Made by a program: the position numbers and the translations under genes
Source of the DNA: UBA5399 sp964464145
Lineage (GTDB): Bacteria; Bacillota; Clostridia; Christensenellales; Christensenellaceae
Assembly: GCA_964464145.1 (NCBI GenBank)
Contig: CAYXFB010000002.1
Location: 1-64,000 of the forward strand
Length of the DNA: 64,000 nt
Reading direction: 5' to 3'
In this document: in pieces, positions 26,289-35,244 of the stretch
How the letters are laid out: each line of letters opens with the position of its first letter
Numbering within the stretch: the stretch's first letter is position 1
The notes under the pieces: generated by a model
What the model was told of the DNA's origin: nothing
What the model saw: the letters and a program-made list of their open reading frames with translations, nothing else
The model's database searches: none

Positions 26289-26882
26289 TCAGACTATATA
26301 CAGCTCCGCGAACTCCTCCGCGTGCGGCATAAGCTCGTGCAAAAACGCCTCTTTCATAACTCTCACGCCCCTGCCGCACATCATGTGTTTCTGGAAGTAC
26401 AGCATTATAACTCCGTAAAACGCGGTGGAAAGAAAATCCACACTTCCCTCACCCGCTCTGCCCGCCTTGGCGAATAGCTCGCTCATGTACATAAGCGGTA
26501 TTATATAGAGGTAGTTGGTGTACATCCTGCGCATCTCTTCGCTCTCCGCCTGCTCTATCAGCATTATGCGGGCGAACTGCACGAAGCCGGGATCGGCCAG
26601 ATATTTTTCGGCGAAGCTGCGCGACAGCTCCAAGAAGCGCGCGCGGCCGACAGTCTGCTCGCTTTTAAGCTCTGCCATGAGCTGCTTCACTCTATCCCTA
26701 GCGCCCTGCTCGAACTCTGCCGTCAAGCTGTCCATTAGCGCTTTCTTATTGCGAAAATAATTGTATAGGCAGGTTTCGCGCCTGTCTATGGCCTTTGTAA
26801 CGTCCCTTACAGAAACCGCCTCATAACCCTTGAGCGCGAACATTTTAAGAGCCGCGTTCATAAGCTTTCTCTTTGTATCCAT
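26289..26882 (-). CDS. TetR-family transcriptional regulator
   Basis: A 197-aa regulator with an N-terminal TetR helix-turn-helix (ALKMFALKGYEAVSVRDVTK, then CLYNYFRNKKALMDSL) and a helical ligand or dimer domain. GGGGAGG precedes the ATG. It heads the unit with xpt and hflX. An imperfect palindrome near its own -35 region suggests autoregulation. The ligand is unknown. Confidence 0.9.
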   Translation of the reverse strand: MDTKRKLMNAALKMFALKGYEAVSVRDVTKAIDRRETCLYNYFRNKKALMDSLTAEFEQGARDRVKQLMAELKSEQTVGRARFLELSRSFAEKYLADPGFVQFARIMLIEQAESEEMRRMYTNYLYIIPLMYMSELFAKAGRAGEGSVDFLSTAFYGVIMLYFQKHMMCGRGVRVMKEAFLHELMPHAEEFAELYIV

Positions 26883-26902
26883 AACGCTTTACCTCCCCGG
26901 AT

Positions 26903-26939
26903 ATTATACCCAAAGGATACATAACAATCGTTACTATGT
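26903..26939 (-). promoter_or_regulatory. tetR promoter and putative TetR operator
   Basis: Minus-strand TATAAT lies at 26908-26903. Upstream, arms ACATA (26919-26923) and TATGT (26935-26939) flank TAAC and GTTA half-sites, covering the -35 area. The inner core TAACGATTGTTA (minus strand) resembles the recurring motif TAACGAACGTTA. Confidence 0.4.
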
Positions 26940-26989
26940 CAATAGTTGTCCGCGAAAATTAGCGAAATTTTACTTTTCTTGCAAGAAGC

Positions 26990-27024
26990 AAAGCGCGCCA
27001 GCCGTTAAACAGCTCGCGCGCTTT
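26990..27024 (-). terminator. Hairpin after the second sugar transporter operon
   Basis: AAAGCGCG (26990-26997) pairs with CGCGCTTT (27017-27024), extended by CAGC/AGC inside. Only a weak T tract follows on the minus strand, so efficiency is uncertain. The rest of 26940-27108 shows no gene. Confidence 0.5.
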
Positions 27025-27108
27025 GGAGGAATCAAGCCCCGCGCCCCAAAGTTGCGATTTTTTCGGGTACGGCGGCTCTTTCAGTATTGGTACACTGTCC
27101 TACTCTTT

Positions 27109-28149
27109 TTAAGTTGGCGCTTTTTCCGCGCCTCCCGCCAATTGCTTTTTCAGCAGGCTCTTCTGCTTTTTCACGTCCATGCTGTCCACCGCCTTGTTGA
27201 GGAACAGCAGACCCAGCAGCATTATGCCCCAGATCATCTTTTTGGCATAGGGCGTGAACTGCCACAGCGTGAACGCGCTCTGCAGCACCTGTATGCATAT
27301 GAGCGCCAGTATTATGCCGAAAATGGTACCCTTGCCGCCCGAAGGGCTTATGCCCGCCAGCACGCAAACCAGTATGGCCTGCAGCAGGTAGGTATCGCCA
27401 TAGCCCACCTTGGCCGAGTTTACGCGCGCTATTATCATAAGCGCGGCGATTCCCGCCATGAGGCCGGCTATAGCGTAGGCCATCATAGTGTTCTTTTCCG
27501 TGTCTATAGCGGAAAAGCGAGCGGCCGTGTGGTTTTCGCCTATAAAGTATATCTTCTTGCCGAAGCTGGTCTTTGCCATTATGAACATGAGCACGATGGC
27601 GATTATTATGAACAGCCAGAATATATAGGGCAGCCCTGCGAATGTTTCAGAGCCGAACTGCTTGAATGGCTCTGGAAAGCCGTTTATGCCCTGACCGCCC
27701 GTTACGGCCATGCTTATGCCGTTGAAGAGTATCATGGTTCCTAGAGTTGCCACTATGGGGTTAACGGAAACCTTTGTTATGAGCATACCGTTCAAGAATC
27801 CGCAGGCTACCGCCACGCCAATGGCAACCACCACAGCGATGAATATACCGCCGCCCTCGCCCACGGAATCCATGAAGGACTGGTTTGTCATTATCATAGC
27901 GGCGAATATTCCCGCCAGATTGGCGTTTGCCAATATAGAGAGATCTATTCCTCCAAGCAGCATTGCCATGCCCATCCCTAAAGATATTATGGCAAACTCA
28001 GACACCTGAAACGCCATGCTGGAGAGGTTTCTGGCGTTGTACATCTTGTCTCCCAGCACCAGTGCCATAGCCAGCAGTATACCTATAGTAACGAATATCA
28101 GTATGGTAAGGTTTATGTCCTTACGCATTGAGTTTTTCAATTTTTGCAT
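27109..28149 (-). CDS. Sugar ABC permease (RbsC/LsrC-like)
   Basis: A 346-aa permease, last gene of the operon. Family features are ILLAMALVLGDKMYN, GMAMLLGGIDLSILANANLAG, IGENHTAARFSAIDTEKNT and GISPSGGKGTIFG. It begins after GGAGG, 24 bp behind the other permease, with which it probably forms a heterodimer. Two different RbsC-type permeases with one ATPase is the arrangement of LsrCD and RhaPQ systems. Confidence 0.88.
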   Translation of the reverse strand: MQKLKNSMRKDINLTILIFVTIGILLAMALVLGDKMYNARNLSSMAFQVSEFAIISLGMGMAMLLGGIDLSILANANLAGIFAAMIMTNQSFMDSVGEGGGIFIAVVVAIGVAVACGFLNGMLITKVSVNPIVATLGTMILFNGISMAVTGGQGINGFPEPFKQFGSETFAGLPYIFWLFIIIAIVLMFIMAKTSFGKKIYFIGENHTAARFSAIDTEKNTMMAYAIAGLMAGIAALMIIARVNSAKVGYGDTYLLQAILVCVLAGISPSGGKGTIFGIILALICIQVLQSAFTLWQFTPYAKKMIWGIMLLGLLFLNKAVDSMDVKKQKSLLKKQLAGGAEKAPT

Positions 28150-28173
28150 ATCATTTTCCTCCGTAGTATAGGA

Positions 28174-29199
28174 CTATTCCGTGAATATGAACATCTTCCG
28201 GTTTCTCAGGCGTTCCTGATAGGAAGTCACCGCTATGCTTATAAGCAGTATTATTCCCAGGAACAGATTGTTCCAAGAGGAGGAGAAACCGAGGAAAATG
28301 AGCGTGGAGTTCATAAGATACATCAGCGTCACGCCCAATATGGTGCCGAAGATTGTTCCCTTTCCTCCCGCCACACTGGCTCCACCAATTATTACCGCGC
28401 CTATTATATTCAGCTCCGTCCCAACAAGGGTAACCGGGTTAACAGCGTTCACGCCGCCTATATATATCATGCCCATAAGGCCGCCCAAAACGCCCATGAA
28501 GCCGTATACGAAAAGGTGTGTTTTCCATATATTGAAGCCCGCCCTGCGCGCAGATTCCTGCGAACAGCCAAGCGCCAATATGCTCTTGCCCAGCATAGTT
28601 TTGGTGAGTATAAACCAGGTAAAGATCACCACGGCCACAATTATGATGAAGAATCCGGAGAGGCCGTTTGTGCTGCCGTATTGGTCGGTGTAGGAGAAAA
28701 TCTTGAATCCGCCAAAGTCCGTTATTGCGGAGGGTATCTCCACAGAGCCTATGTTTTTGGTGCCTATGAAGGTGGTTAGTATTCCGTGATAAAGGCTGGA
28801 TGTGCCCAGCGTTATTATGAAGGGCTCCATCTTTGTTACGTGTATGAACACCGCGTTCAAAAGCCCCAGGCCAAGACCCACCGCGCAGGCTATCACCATC
28901 GCGAAGGCTATGTTGTTTATGCCCGTGTCCATCATAAGCTTGGTGGCCGTGTATCCGCCGAATATGGCTATTGCGGTGAAGGATACGTCTATGCCGCCCG
29001 ATATCATTACCAGCAGCAGACCCATTGCCACAACGTATGTGCCCGCCGCGGATTTTATCATATCGAATATTGTGGCCGGCTGCAAAAATTCCGGATTCAC
29101 AATGGATACTACCACGCAGTAGGCTATTATTATAATTAGCAGGAATTTCTCGGTGGACATGCCCTTTTTTGCGCCCAGCGAGTTTGTTTTTGTTGTCAT
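28174..29199 (-). CDS. Sugar ABC permease (RbsC/LsrD-like)
   Basis: A 341-aa permease with MISGGIDVSFTAIAIFGGY, LALGCSQESARRAGFNIWKT and VIIGGASVAGGKGTIFG. Its start overlaps the ATPase stop by 4 bp, showing translational coupling. The partner is the permease at 27109-28149. Confidence 0.88.
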   Translation of the reverse strand: MTTKTNSLGAKKGMSTEKFLLIIIIAYCVVVSIVNPEFLQPATIFDMIKSAAGTYVVAMGLLLVMISGGIDVSFTAIAIFGGYTATKLMMDTGINNIAFAMVIACAVGLGLGLLNAVFIHVTKMEPFIITLGTSSLYHGILTTFIGTKNIGSVEIPSAITDFGGFKIFSYTDQYGSTNGLSGFFIIIVAVVIFTWFILTKTMLGKSILALGCSQESARRAGFNIWKTHLFVYGFMGVLGGLMGMIYIGGVNAVNPVTLVGTELNIIGAVIIGGASVAGGKGTIFGTILGVTLMYLMNSTLIFLGFSSSWNNLFLGIILLISIAVTSYQERLRNRKMFIFTE

Positions 29200-30734
29200 A
29201 CCGCCTCACCATCCTTACTCTTGCTTTGCAGGTGCAGGGAGTTTATAACCTCCGTTATGCTTGCGTCTATATCGTCCCTACGCATATCCTCTTCGCCAAA
29301 TTCGCGCACAATAGAGCCCTTGAACATTACGGATACGCGGTTGCAGTTTGCCACTATCTCCTCAATCTCATCCGAGATTATTATTACGGCAATACCCTCG
29401 CGCGCCAGCTTTTGCACCTGATCATATATCTCTGCCTTAGAGCCTATATCCACACCCACGGTGGGGGTATCCAGTATGAAAAGCTTGGGCTGCGTAGCCT
29501 TCCACTTTCCAATTACCACCTTTTGCTGGTTGCCGCCGGAAAGTGTTTTTATCATGGTCTGAGCGTTTGGTATGCGTATCTTCAGGCTCTTTATCGCATT
29601 CTCCGCCATTTCAAGGCGCTTCGCGTTGTTCAGCACACCCGCGCCGCCCTTCACCTTATCCAGCACGGCGGATGAAACATTGTCTGTCAGATCCTTATCC
29701 AGCAGCAGCCCCTGCGTGCCCCTGTCCTCCGGCAATAGAGCTATGCCCATGTCCACCGCCTCCACAGGATTTGTTATCTTCACATCCTTGCCGCCAAAAA
29801 CTATCTTCCCGCTGTCCGGCGGGTTCAGCCCGAATATGGAGAGCGCCAGCTCCGTTCTTCCCGAGCCTAAAAGGCCTGTTATGCCCATAATATCGCCCGG
29901 ACGCACGGAAAGATCCACATCGTAAAAATGCCCCTGCTTTGTCAGTTTAGAAAGCTTCAAAAGCGGCTCCGCTTCGCCGGCTTCTCTTATGTAATGGTTG
30001 TATTCTATCTCGCGGCCCGTCATAGCGAAGACGATGCTGTCCCGCGTTATTTCAGACTTGCTTAGGTCGGCCACCTGCTTTCCGTCTCGGAAAACCGTTA
30101 TGCTGTCTGCCACAGAGAGCATCTCGTCCAGCTTATGGCTTATGAAAACGATTGCCAGTCCGCGGTTTTTGAGGTTGTTCACTATGTCCAGCAGCTTCTC
30201 TATCTCAGAACGTGTGAGCGCCGTTGTGGGCTCGTCCATGAAAAGTATTTTCGTGTCCAGTGCCAGCGCGCGGCATATGGCTATTATCTGGCGATTCGCT
30301 ATGGATATCCCCTGCACCTTGGCATTGAGATCCATAGTCACGCCCACCATATCCAGCGCCTTTTGCGCGATCTCTTTTACTTCCTGCTTGTTTATGCTCT
30401 TTCTGTTTTCCTTTACCAGCTTGTTCATCGCTATGTTTTCGGCAACCGTCATATTGCTGAAAAGCGAAAGATCCTGGTATATTATCTGTATGCCCGCGCT
30501 TATTGCGCTTATGGGCGTCATCTTTGGGTATAGCTGTCCGTTTATGTATATTTCTCCCGAATCCGGCTGCTCCACGCCCGCCACTATTTTAACGAATGTG
30601 GATTTTCCGCTGCCGTTTTCACCCGCGAGGCATTTCACCTCGCCCTCGTTTATTGAAACGTTGACATTATCCAGCGCCTGCACGCCAACGTAGCTTTTAC
30701 TAATGTTTTTCGCAACTAAAATACTGTTCGCCAT
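29196..30734 (-). CDS. Sugar ABC ATPase (RbsA/LsrA-like)
   Basis: A 512-aa duplicated ATPase. The first half has Walker A GENGSGKST, QDLSLFSN and Walker B ILFMDEPTTAL. The second half has GLLGSGRTEL, LSGGNQQK and LFILDTPTVGVDIGSK, where the usual DEP is DTP. That Glu-to-Thr change in the second Walker B would weaken hydrolysis there and matches the asymmetry known for this class. AAAGGAGGAAG precedes the ATG. The gene follows the binding protein after a strong stem-loop. Confidence 0.9.
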   Translation of the reverse strand: MANSILVAKNISKSYVGVQALDNVNVSINEGEVKCLAGENGSGKSTFVKIVAGVEQPDSGEIYINGQLYPKMTPISAISAGIQIIYQDLSLFSNMTVAENIAMNKLVKENRKSINKQEVKEIAQKALDMVGVTMDLNAKVQGISIANRQIIAICRALALDTKILFMDEPTTALTRSEIEKLLDIVNNLKNRGLAIVFISHKLDEMLSVADSITVFRDGKQVADLSKSEITRDSIVFAMTGREIEYNHYIREAGEAEPLLKLSKLTKQGHFYDVDLSVRPGDIMGITGLLGSGRTELALSIFGLNPPDSGKIVFGGKDVKITNPVEAVDMGIALLPEDRGTQGLLLDKDLTDNVSSAVLDKVKGGAGVLNNAKRLEMAENAIKSLKIRIPNAQTMIKTLSGGNQQKVVIGKWKATQPKLFILDTPTVGVDIGSKAEIYDQVQKLAREGIAVIIISDEIEEIVANCNRVSVMFKGSIVREFGEEDMRRDDIDASITEVINSLHLQSKSKDGEAV

Positions 30735-30780
30735 TGACTTGCTTCCTCCTTTTCGCAGCTACCAAGCTGTAAAAAATCAC

Positions 30781-30815
30781 TTTTGCCGCCCCCTCCAAAT
30801 GGGGGGCAGCAAAAA
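30781..30815 (-). terminator. Stem-loop between binding-protein and ATPase genes
   Basis: GCCGCCCCC (30785-30793) pairs with GGGGGGCAGC (30801-30810) with one mismatch and is flanked by A/T runs. It likely attenuates transcription into the ATPase and permease genes or protects the upstream mRNA. Confidence 0.6.
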
Positions 30816-30840
30816 TGACCGGTACGTATTAGCGTCTTTT

Positions 30841-31992
30841 TTAGAAGTTGAATATGGGCTCGTCTATGTTCTCTGCCGTGAATACCAGCGGAGCGTCTGC
30901 AAGCAGCATATTGCCTTCCATTCTCATTTCTCCGTAGCCCTCTTTATCGAAGCTCATGCCGGCCTCTATGGGCTCGCCCTTGAGCATACGCAGAGCTATT
31001 TCGCAAGTAACATAGCCTGCGTCAGCGGGTCTCCACGCAAGACCTGCGTCCATAAAGCCCTCGCGAACATATTCGCCAGCCTGCAGCGGAACAGCCGTGG
31101 AAACCAGCGCGATATCGCCCCTGTTTCTCTCTTTGAGCGCCTGAGCTATGCCCGCGCCCGAAGCAGCGCTGTCTGTGAAGCCCTTTATGTCCGGGTTGGC
31201 CTTCAGCACTTCTATAGCCTTGTCGTAAGCTACCTGATTGTCATTGAGGTCCTCTATGGGCTCGGGGGTGATGCACTCTATGTCAGGATAGTTTTCCTTG
31301 AGATAGTTTACACACTCTTCCCACCAAACCATGTGGGGAACCATTGTGAGCATGCCTACGAAGGAAGCGAACTTGCCTTCGCCGCCCATTGCCTTAGCAA
31401 GGTTTTCGCCAAAGCGAACGCCGTGCTCCTTGTTCGGGAATGCTTCCATGTCATAGTCTACGGAGTCCAGGATGTCCGGAGCTTCGTGGCCTATAACAAC
31501 TATGCCCTGATCCCTTGCCTTTTGCAGTACGGGAGCCATAGACTGAGCATCGTTTGGAACAACGCAGATAGCGTCTACGCCCTGAGCGATAAGATCCTCA
31601 ACCATCTGAACCTGCTTTGCCGGGTCGCCGCCCTCGGGGGCGATCTGGTACGCGTTTACGCCTGTATTCTTGGCAAATTCGTCAACGCCTATGCGCATAT
31701 CGTCAAACCAGGATATACCCTCGTGCTTTGCCACCATAACGATGGTGTACTCGCTGTTGTCCTTCGCGTCGGCCGCGGGTGCCGCTGCGCTCTCTGCGGG
31801 TGCTGCCGCGCTCTCGGCCGGAGCCGCCGCGCTTTCCTCTGTGGGTGCGGCTGCGCTCTCTGCCGGGGCTGCCGCGCTCTCTGCGGGCGCAGCTGCCGGT
31901 GCGGAGCTAGCCGCCGGTGCGGGTGTGGAGCACGCTGTCATCAGCGTGATTGCCATAACCGCGATCACTACGAAACATACAATCTTCTTCAT
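30841..31992 (-). CDS. Sugar-binding lipoprotein (RhaS/LsrB-like)
   Basis: Receptor of the second sugar importer. The 383-aa protein has a signal peptide with lipobox LMTAC (Cys 21) and a linker of about 55 residues built from repeats of PAESAAA. A type-1 binding domain follows (about 78-383), with YTIVMVAKHEGISWFDDMRI, VEDLIAQGVDAICVVPNDA and FTDSAASGAGIAQALKERN. The pattern is closest to rhamnose and AI-2 receptors, but the ligand cannot be read from sequence. AAAGGAGGAAG precedes the ATG. Confidence 0.88.
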   Translation of the reverse strand: MKKIVCFVVIAVMAITLMTACSTPAPAASSAPAAAPAESAAAPAESAAAPTEESAAAPAESAAAPAESAAAPAADAKDNSEYTIVMVAKHEGISWFDDMRIGVDEFAKNTGVNAYQIAPEGGDPAKQVQMVEDLIAQGVDAICVVPNDAQSMAPVLQKARDQGIVVIGHEAPDILDSVDYDMEAFPNKEHGVRFGENLAKAMGGEGKFASFVGMLTMVPHMVWWEECVNYLKENYPDIECITPEPIEDLNDNQVAYDKAIEVLKANPDIKGFTDSAASGAGIAQALKERNRGDIALVSTAVPLQAGEYVREGFMDAGLAWRPADAGYVTCEIALRMLKGEPIEAGMSFDKEGYGEMRMEGNMLLADAPLVFTAENIDEPIFNF

Positions 31993-32058
31993 CTTTCTTC
32001 CTCCTTTGATTAATTCACTTACGCTGTTGTAAGCAAAACAAAAAACATAACAGTTGTT

Positions 32059-32122
32059 ATACCAATTCCATTTAAAAAGTGCTTACACTTTTTATAGCGC
32101 GAAACGCTTTTGGAATTAGTAT
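32059..32122. repeat. MITE-like 3'-end repeat, copy 1 (short form)
   Basis: The element runs from ATACCAATTCCATTT to TTTGGAATTAGTAT, giving 12-bp terminal inverted repeats with one mismatch. Inside are a perfect hairpin and the block TTTTTATAGCGCG shared with copies at 36.4 and 52.5 kb. It ends 8 bp beyond the FGGY kinase stop. Confidence 0.65.
32074..32093 (-). terminator. Hairpin terminator inside repeat copy 1
   Basis: AAAAAGTG (32074-32081) and CACTTTTT (32086-32093) form a perfect 8-bp stem with loop CTTA downstream of the FGGY kinase gene. It can work in both directions. Confidence 0.55.
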
Positions 32123-32130
32123 TGCGGCGA

Positions 32131-33690
32131 TCAGCTGTCCGCCGCCTCGCCCGCCTTGGCCACTATGTCTGCCAATTCCTCATAGTGCCCCTTCACCTCT
32201 TCATAGAGGCTGCGGTATATTTTATACAGATCGTCATATATCTTCTGGTTTTTCTCTATTGGGTAGGTGGTGTCAGACGCGCTCACCCAATCCTTCACAA
32301 CGTTGTAATCCTTGAATACGCCCGTGGCCACGCCCGCCATTATGGCGTCGCCCACCGGTGCGCCCATGGAAGCGCTCATATAATCGCCCGGCACACCTAT
32401 GCAGTCGCACACTATCTGCCGCCATATGGGGCTTTGCGCGCCGCCCTCTCCCATGACCATGGGCAGCTTCATGCTTATTCCCGTGCGCTTTATAAGCTCA
32501 AAGTTGTGCTTTAGCGCAAGCGCCGCGCCTTCCAGGAAGGAACGCAGCATGTGGTCCTTTGTGTGCGCGTAGCTCATGCCATACATGACGCCGCGCGCTT
32601 TGGGGTTCCATATGGGCGTTCTCTCGCCCATGAAGTAGGGCAGTGTGATAAGCCCCTCGCTGCCCACGGGTATCTTGCCCGCGCGCTCGCAGAGGTAGGT
32701 ATATGTGTTTTCACCCAGCTGCTCCGCCACGATTCCCTCTATATCGGCAAACTTTTCCTTGTAGTAGCGCAGCGCGGAGCCGCAGCCGCAGATGGCAGCC
32801 AGCGTAGTGTAGGTATCCTTCGAATTTGAGGCGTGAACTATGGTTATGAGGTCCTTCGTGAACTTGGGCTGCTTATGCACTATGCCCATAACGCCCGCCG
32901 AGCCCATAACTAGTGATATATCGCCATCGTCTATGGCGCCGCCGGCCACCCAGGCCGCGTTGCAGTCCACCGTGCCCGCTATTACGGGCGTGCCCGCCCT
33001 AAGGCCTGTAGCCTCCGCCGCTGCAGTTGTCACCTCGCCCACTATATCGTCGCAGGCGTACAGCTTGGGGAATTTCGCCGGGTCGAGCCCCAGCTCCTCC
33101 AGCATCGCCTCGTCCCATTTTTTGTTTACTATGTCAAAGGCTATACCTATGAGGCTGGCGTTGGAATAGTCGGTTGCCAGCTTGCCCGTGAGCATAAGGC
33201 GCGGGTAGTCCGCCGCCGTTTGAAAGCTTATGGCCTTGCCGTAAAGCTCCGGACGGTTGTTTTTCTCCCAGAGCAGCTTTACGGTGGCGTAATAGGGGTC
33301 GACCGGGTTTCCGCTCACGTCAAAAACGCGATCCTCGCCAATTTTTTCCTTTATATATTCGGTTTCCGCCGTGCCGCGCCTGTCCATCCAAAAATGGCTC
33401 AGCTGCAGCGGATTCAGATCTTCGTCTATAAGTATGCAGGCGGGCGAGTGCGCACTGACCGAAACGCCTTTTATATCCGCCGGATCGACACCCGATTGGC
33501 GTATCGCCTCCTTCATGGTGGCGGCTGTGGTTTCCCAATATGTTGCCGGCTCGTGCTCCGCCCAGCCCTTGCTATTTGTGAGCGTGGGGTAGTCTATCGT
33601 CTTGTTGCCAAGTATCTCCCCCGCTTCGTTTATGATCACAGATTTTGTGGCGCTCGTTCCTATATCGCAGCCTACTAGATATCTTCCCAT
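32131..33690 (-). CDS. FGGY-family sugar kinase (xylulokinase-like)
   Basis: ATP-dependent phosphorylation of a ketose or polyol. The 519-aa protein begins YLVGCDIGTSATKSVI, the phosphate-1 loop. It has the substrate region WAEHEPATYW and FWMDRR, the FGGY signature area MGERTPIWNPKARGVMYG, and the adenosine region MGEGGAQSPIWRQIV. TGGAGG precedes the ATG. It stands between the DhaK-like gene and the binding protein; the kinase probably acts on the imported sugar. LsrK- or RhaK-type roles are alternatives. Confidence 0.85.
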   Translation of the reverse strand: MGRYLVGCDIGTSATKSVIINEAGEILGNKTIDYPTLTNSKGWAEHEPATYWETTAATMKEAIRQSGVDPADIKGVSVSAHSPACILIDEDLNPLQLSHFWMDRRGTAETEYIKEKIGEDRVFDVSGNPVDPYYATVKLLWEKNNRPELYGKAISFQTAADYPRLMLTGKLATDYSNASLIGIAFDIVNKKWDEAMLEELGLDPAKFPKLYACDDIVGEVTTAAAEATGLRAGTPVIAGTVDCNAAWVAGGAIDDGDISLVMGSAGVMGIVHKQPKFTKDLITIVHASNSKDTYTTLAAICGCGSALRYYKEKFADIEGIVAEQLGENTYTYLCERAGKIPVGSEGLITLPYFMGERTPIWNPKARGVMYGMSYAHTKDHMLRSFLEGAALALKHNFELIKRTGISMKLPMVMGEGGAQSPIWRQIVCDCIGVPGDYMSASMGAPVGDAIMAGVATGVFKDYNVVKDWVSASDTTYPIEKNQKIYDDLYKIYRSLYEEVKGHYEELADIVAKAGEAADS

Positions 33691-33724
33691 TCCATCCTCC
33701 AGATTTTTTAATACGTGCTCTATT

Positions 33725-34753
33725 TCAAACTATCTTTAGTGCATAGCAGTTCGCCGGTGTGCACAGCAGCTTTTTCAGTTCAGCGTCCAGCTTCATGAGC
33801 GTTATGGTGGCGCCCATCATATCCAGCGAGGTAAAGAAATTTCCCACGTTGGACCAGCCGATCTTAACGCCCATGTCCGAAAGGCTGTCAAAGGCTCTGC
33901 GGAATAGTATATTTTGCTCCATGAGCATAGTGTTTCCCAGCCCGGAGATCAAAATGGCTACCTCATCGCCCGCCGCGAGCGGCATATCCTCGAATATGGC
34001 GGCCAGCATCCTATCCACGATCTCATCCGCCGGCTTGAGCTTCGATGTATCCAGGCTCGGGTCGCCGTGGTGGCCTATGCCTATCTCCATGGTGCCCTGC
34101 TCAATTATGTAGTTCGCGCGCCCCACCATGGGTATTATGCAGGAGGAAAGCCCCACTCCCATGCTGCGCGTAGATTCTATAGCCTTCTGCGTAACGGCTA
34201 TCACCGCGTCCAGATCGTAGCCCAGCGCCGCGGCCGCTCCACCGATTTTCCACATCAGCACCTCGCCCGCCAGCCCGCGCCTCTTGTCCCTGTCCGAAAC
34301 GGCCACGTCGTCATTCGCTATGACCGCCTTCACCGAAATGCCGTCCCGCGCCGCCATTTCTATGGCGCGCGCAACGTTGTCTCTGTCCCGCATATAGTTG
34401 CCGTAAAGGCAGGCAACTCCGCTGCCCGCGTCCACCGCCTTTATAGCCTCGTAAAACTCCTCCGCGGTGGGCGGAACAAATATTCCGCCAACAGCCACGG
34501 CGTCCAGCATGTTTTTGCCTATATATCCTATGAAAGCGGGATCGTGACCGGCACCTCCGCCAGATATCAATCCAACCTTGCCCGCAACGGGCGCGCCCGA
34601 ATATTTAAAAACCTTGCCATTTTCCGTGGGCGATATTATCTCCGGATAGCATTTAACAAAGCCGTCCACGCTCTCCGTTATCATATCCGCCGGATCGTTC
34701 GCAAATTTTTGCATTATGTCTTCAAATTCTGTGTGCATCTCTTCTTCTCTCAT
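33725..34753 (-). CDS. DhaK-like dihydroxyacetone (triose/tetrulose) kinase subunit
   Basis: A 342-aa protein covering the whole DhaK substrate-binding domain. SGGGAGHDPAFIGYIG and AVIANDDVAVSDRD are typical. GIGHHGDPS keeps the His that binds the substrate carbonyl covalently. No DhaL (ATP-binding) domain is fused to it and none is encoded in this locus, so catalysis needs a partner from elsewhere or a different mechanism. The ATG at 34753 overlaps the upstream stop; an ATG at 34738 after a GAAGAAGAG stretch is an alternative. The neighbouring FGGY kinase and SIS isomerase suggest a ketose catabolic route. Confidence 0.82.
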   Translation of the reverse strand: MREEEMHTEFEDIMQKFANDPADMITESVDGFVKCYPEIISPTENGKVFKYSGAPVAGKVGLISGGGAGHDPAFIGYIGKNMLDAVAVGGIFVPPTAEEFYEAIKAVDAGSGVACLYGNYMRDRDNVARAIEMAARDGISVKAVIANDDVAVSDRDKRRGLAGEVLMWKIGGAAAALGYDLDAVIAVTQKAIESTRSMGVGLSSCIIPMVGRANYIIEQGTMEIGIGHHGDPSLDTSKLKPADEIVDRMLAAIFEDMPLAAGDEVAILISGLGNTMLMEQNILFRRAFDSLSDMGVKIGWSNVGNFFTSLDMMGATITLMKLDAELKKLLCTPANCYALKIV

Positions 34754-35244
34754 ATCATTTTGTAGTAATTGATATAAACTTCCACTTCCCTCTCGGTAAG
34801 CTTCTTGTTCTTTTTGCCCAGCAGTACGAACTGACGCAGAGAGCGAAATGTCTCCACCAGCCTGGGGCGATTCAAAAACTCCGTTTTTCCCTCCGCTACG
34901 GCGCTTATGTGATTGAACAAATGTGCCAGCTCCAGCTCGTTTTTTGTGATCAGCTCAGTAATTTCCACTTCCGACTGCTTGTTGTCATCAAAGCCAAATT
35001 CTTCCTCGCGTTGCTCTATGATCTCAAGGATCGCCGCATATATCTTTACAAAAGTGGTGAGCCGCAGATCGTTGCTCCTGTTGTATTTTTGGCGGAACCC
35101 GGCAGGGTCCCAGCCTATGTGCGTACTGATTTCGGCATTGCTGATGCCGTACTTGCCGAAAATAAGATTTATTTGGTAATAAACCTTATCCACAAGGCAA
35201 TCCTTAATTATTTTTTTTAGCGCAATTTCTTCATATTCCGTCAT
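34750..35244 (-). CDS. Small HTH-like protein, probable local regulator
   Basis: A 164-aa soluble protein, first in the second sugar operon, overlapping dhaK by 4 bp. I do not recognise the family. Residues about 30-70 (KYGISNAEISTHIGWDPAGF followed by LTTFVKIYAAI) look like an XRE-type helix-turn-helix. The C-terminal half is helical and charged. TAGGAG lies 6 nt before the ATG. As the only regulator-like gene beside the divergent promoters, it probably controls the operon and the SIS gene. Confidence 0.6.
   Translation of the reverse strand: MTEYEEIALKKIIKDCLVDKVYYQINLIFGKYGISNAEISTHIGWDPAGFRQKYNRSNDLRLTTFVKIYAAILEIIEQREEEFGFDDNKQSEVEITELITKNELELAHLFNHISAVAEGKTEFLNRPRLVETFRSLRQFVLLGKKNKKLTEREVEVYINYYKMI

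Noticed and set aside
30703..32013. 436-codon plus-strand frame opposite the sugar receptor
   Set aside because: Runs against two intact genes and ends in Cys/Gly/Arg repeats that are the shadow of the PAESAAA linker.
27109..33690. Reading the second sugar system as an AI-2 (Lsr) uptake and LsrK locus
   Set aside because: Gene types fit loosely, but LsrF, LsrG and LsrR are absent and a DhaK-like gene is present; an Lsr label would be over-specific.
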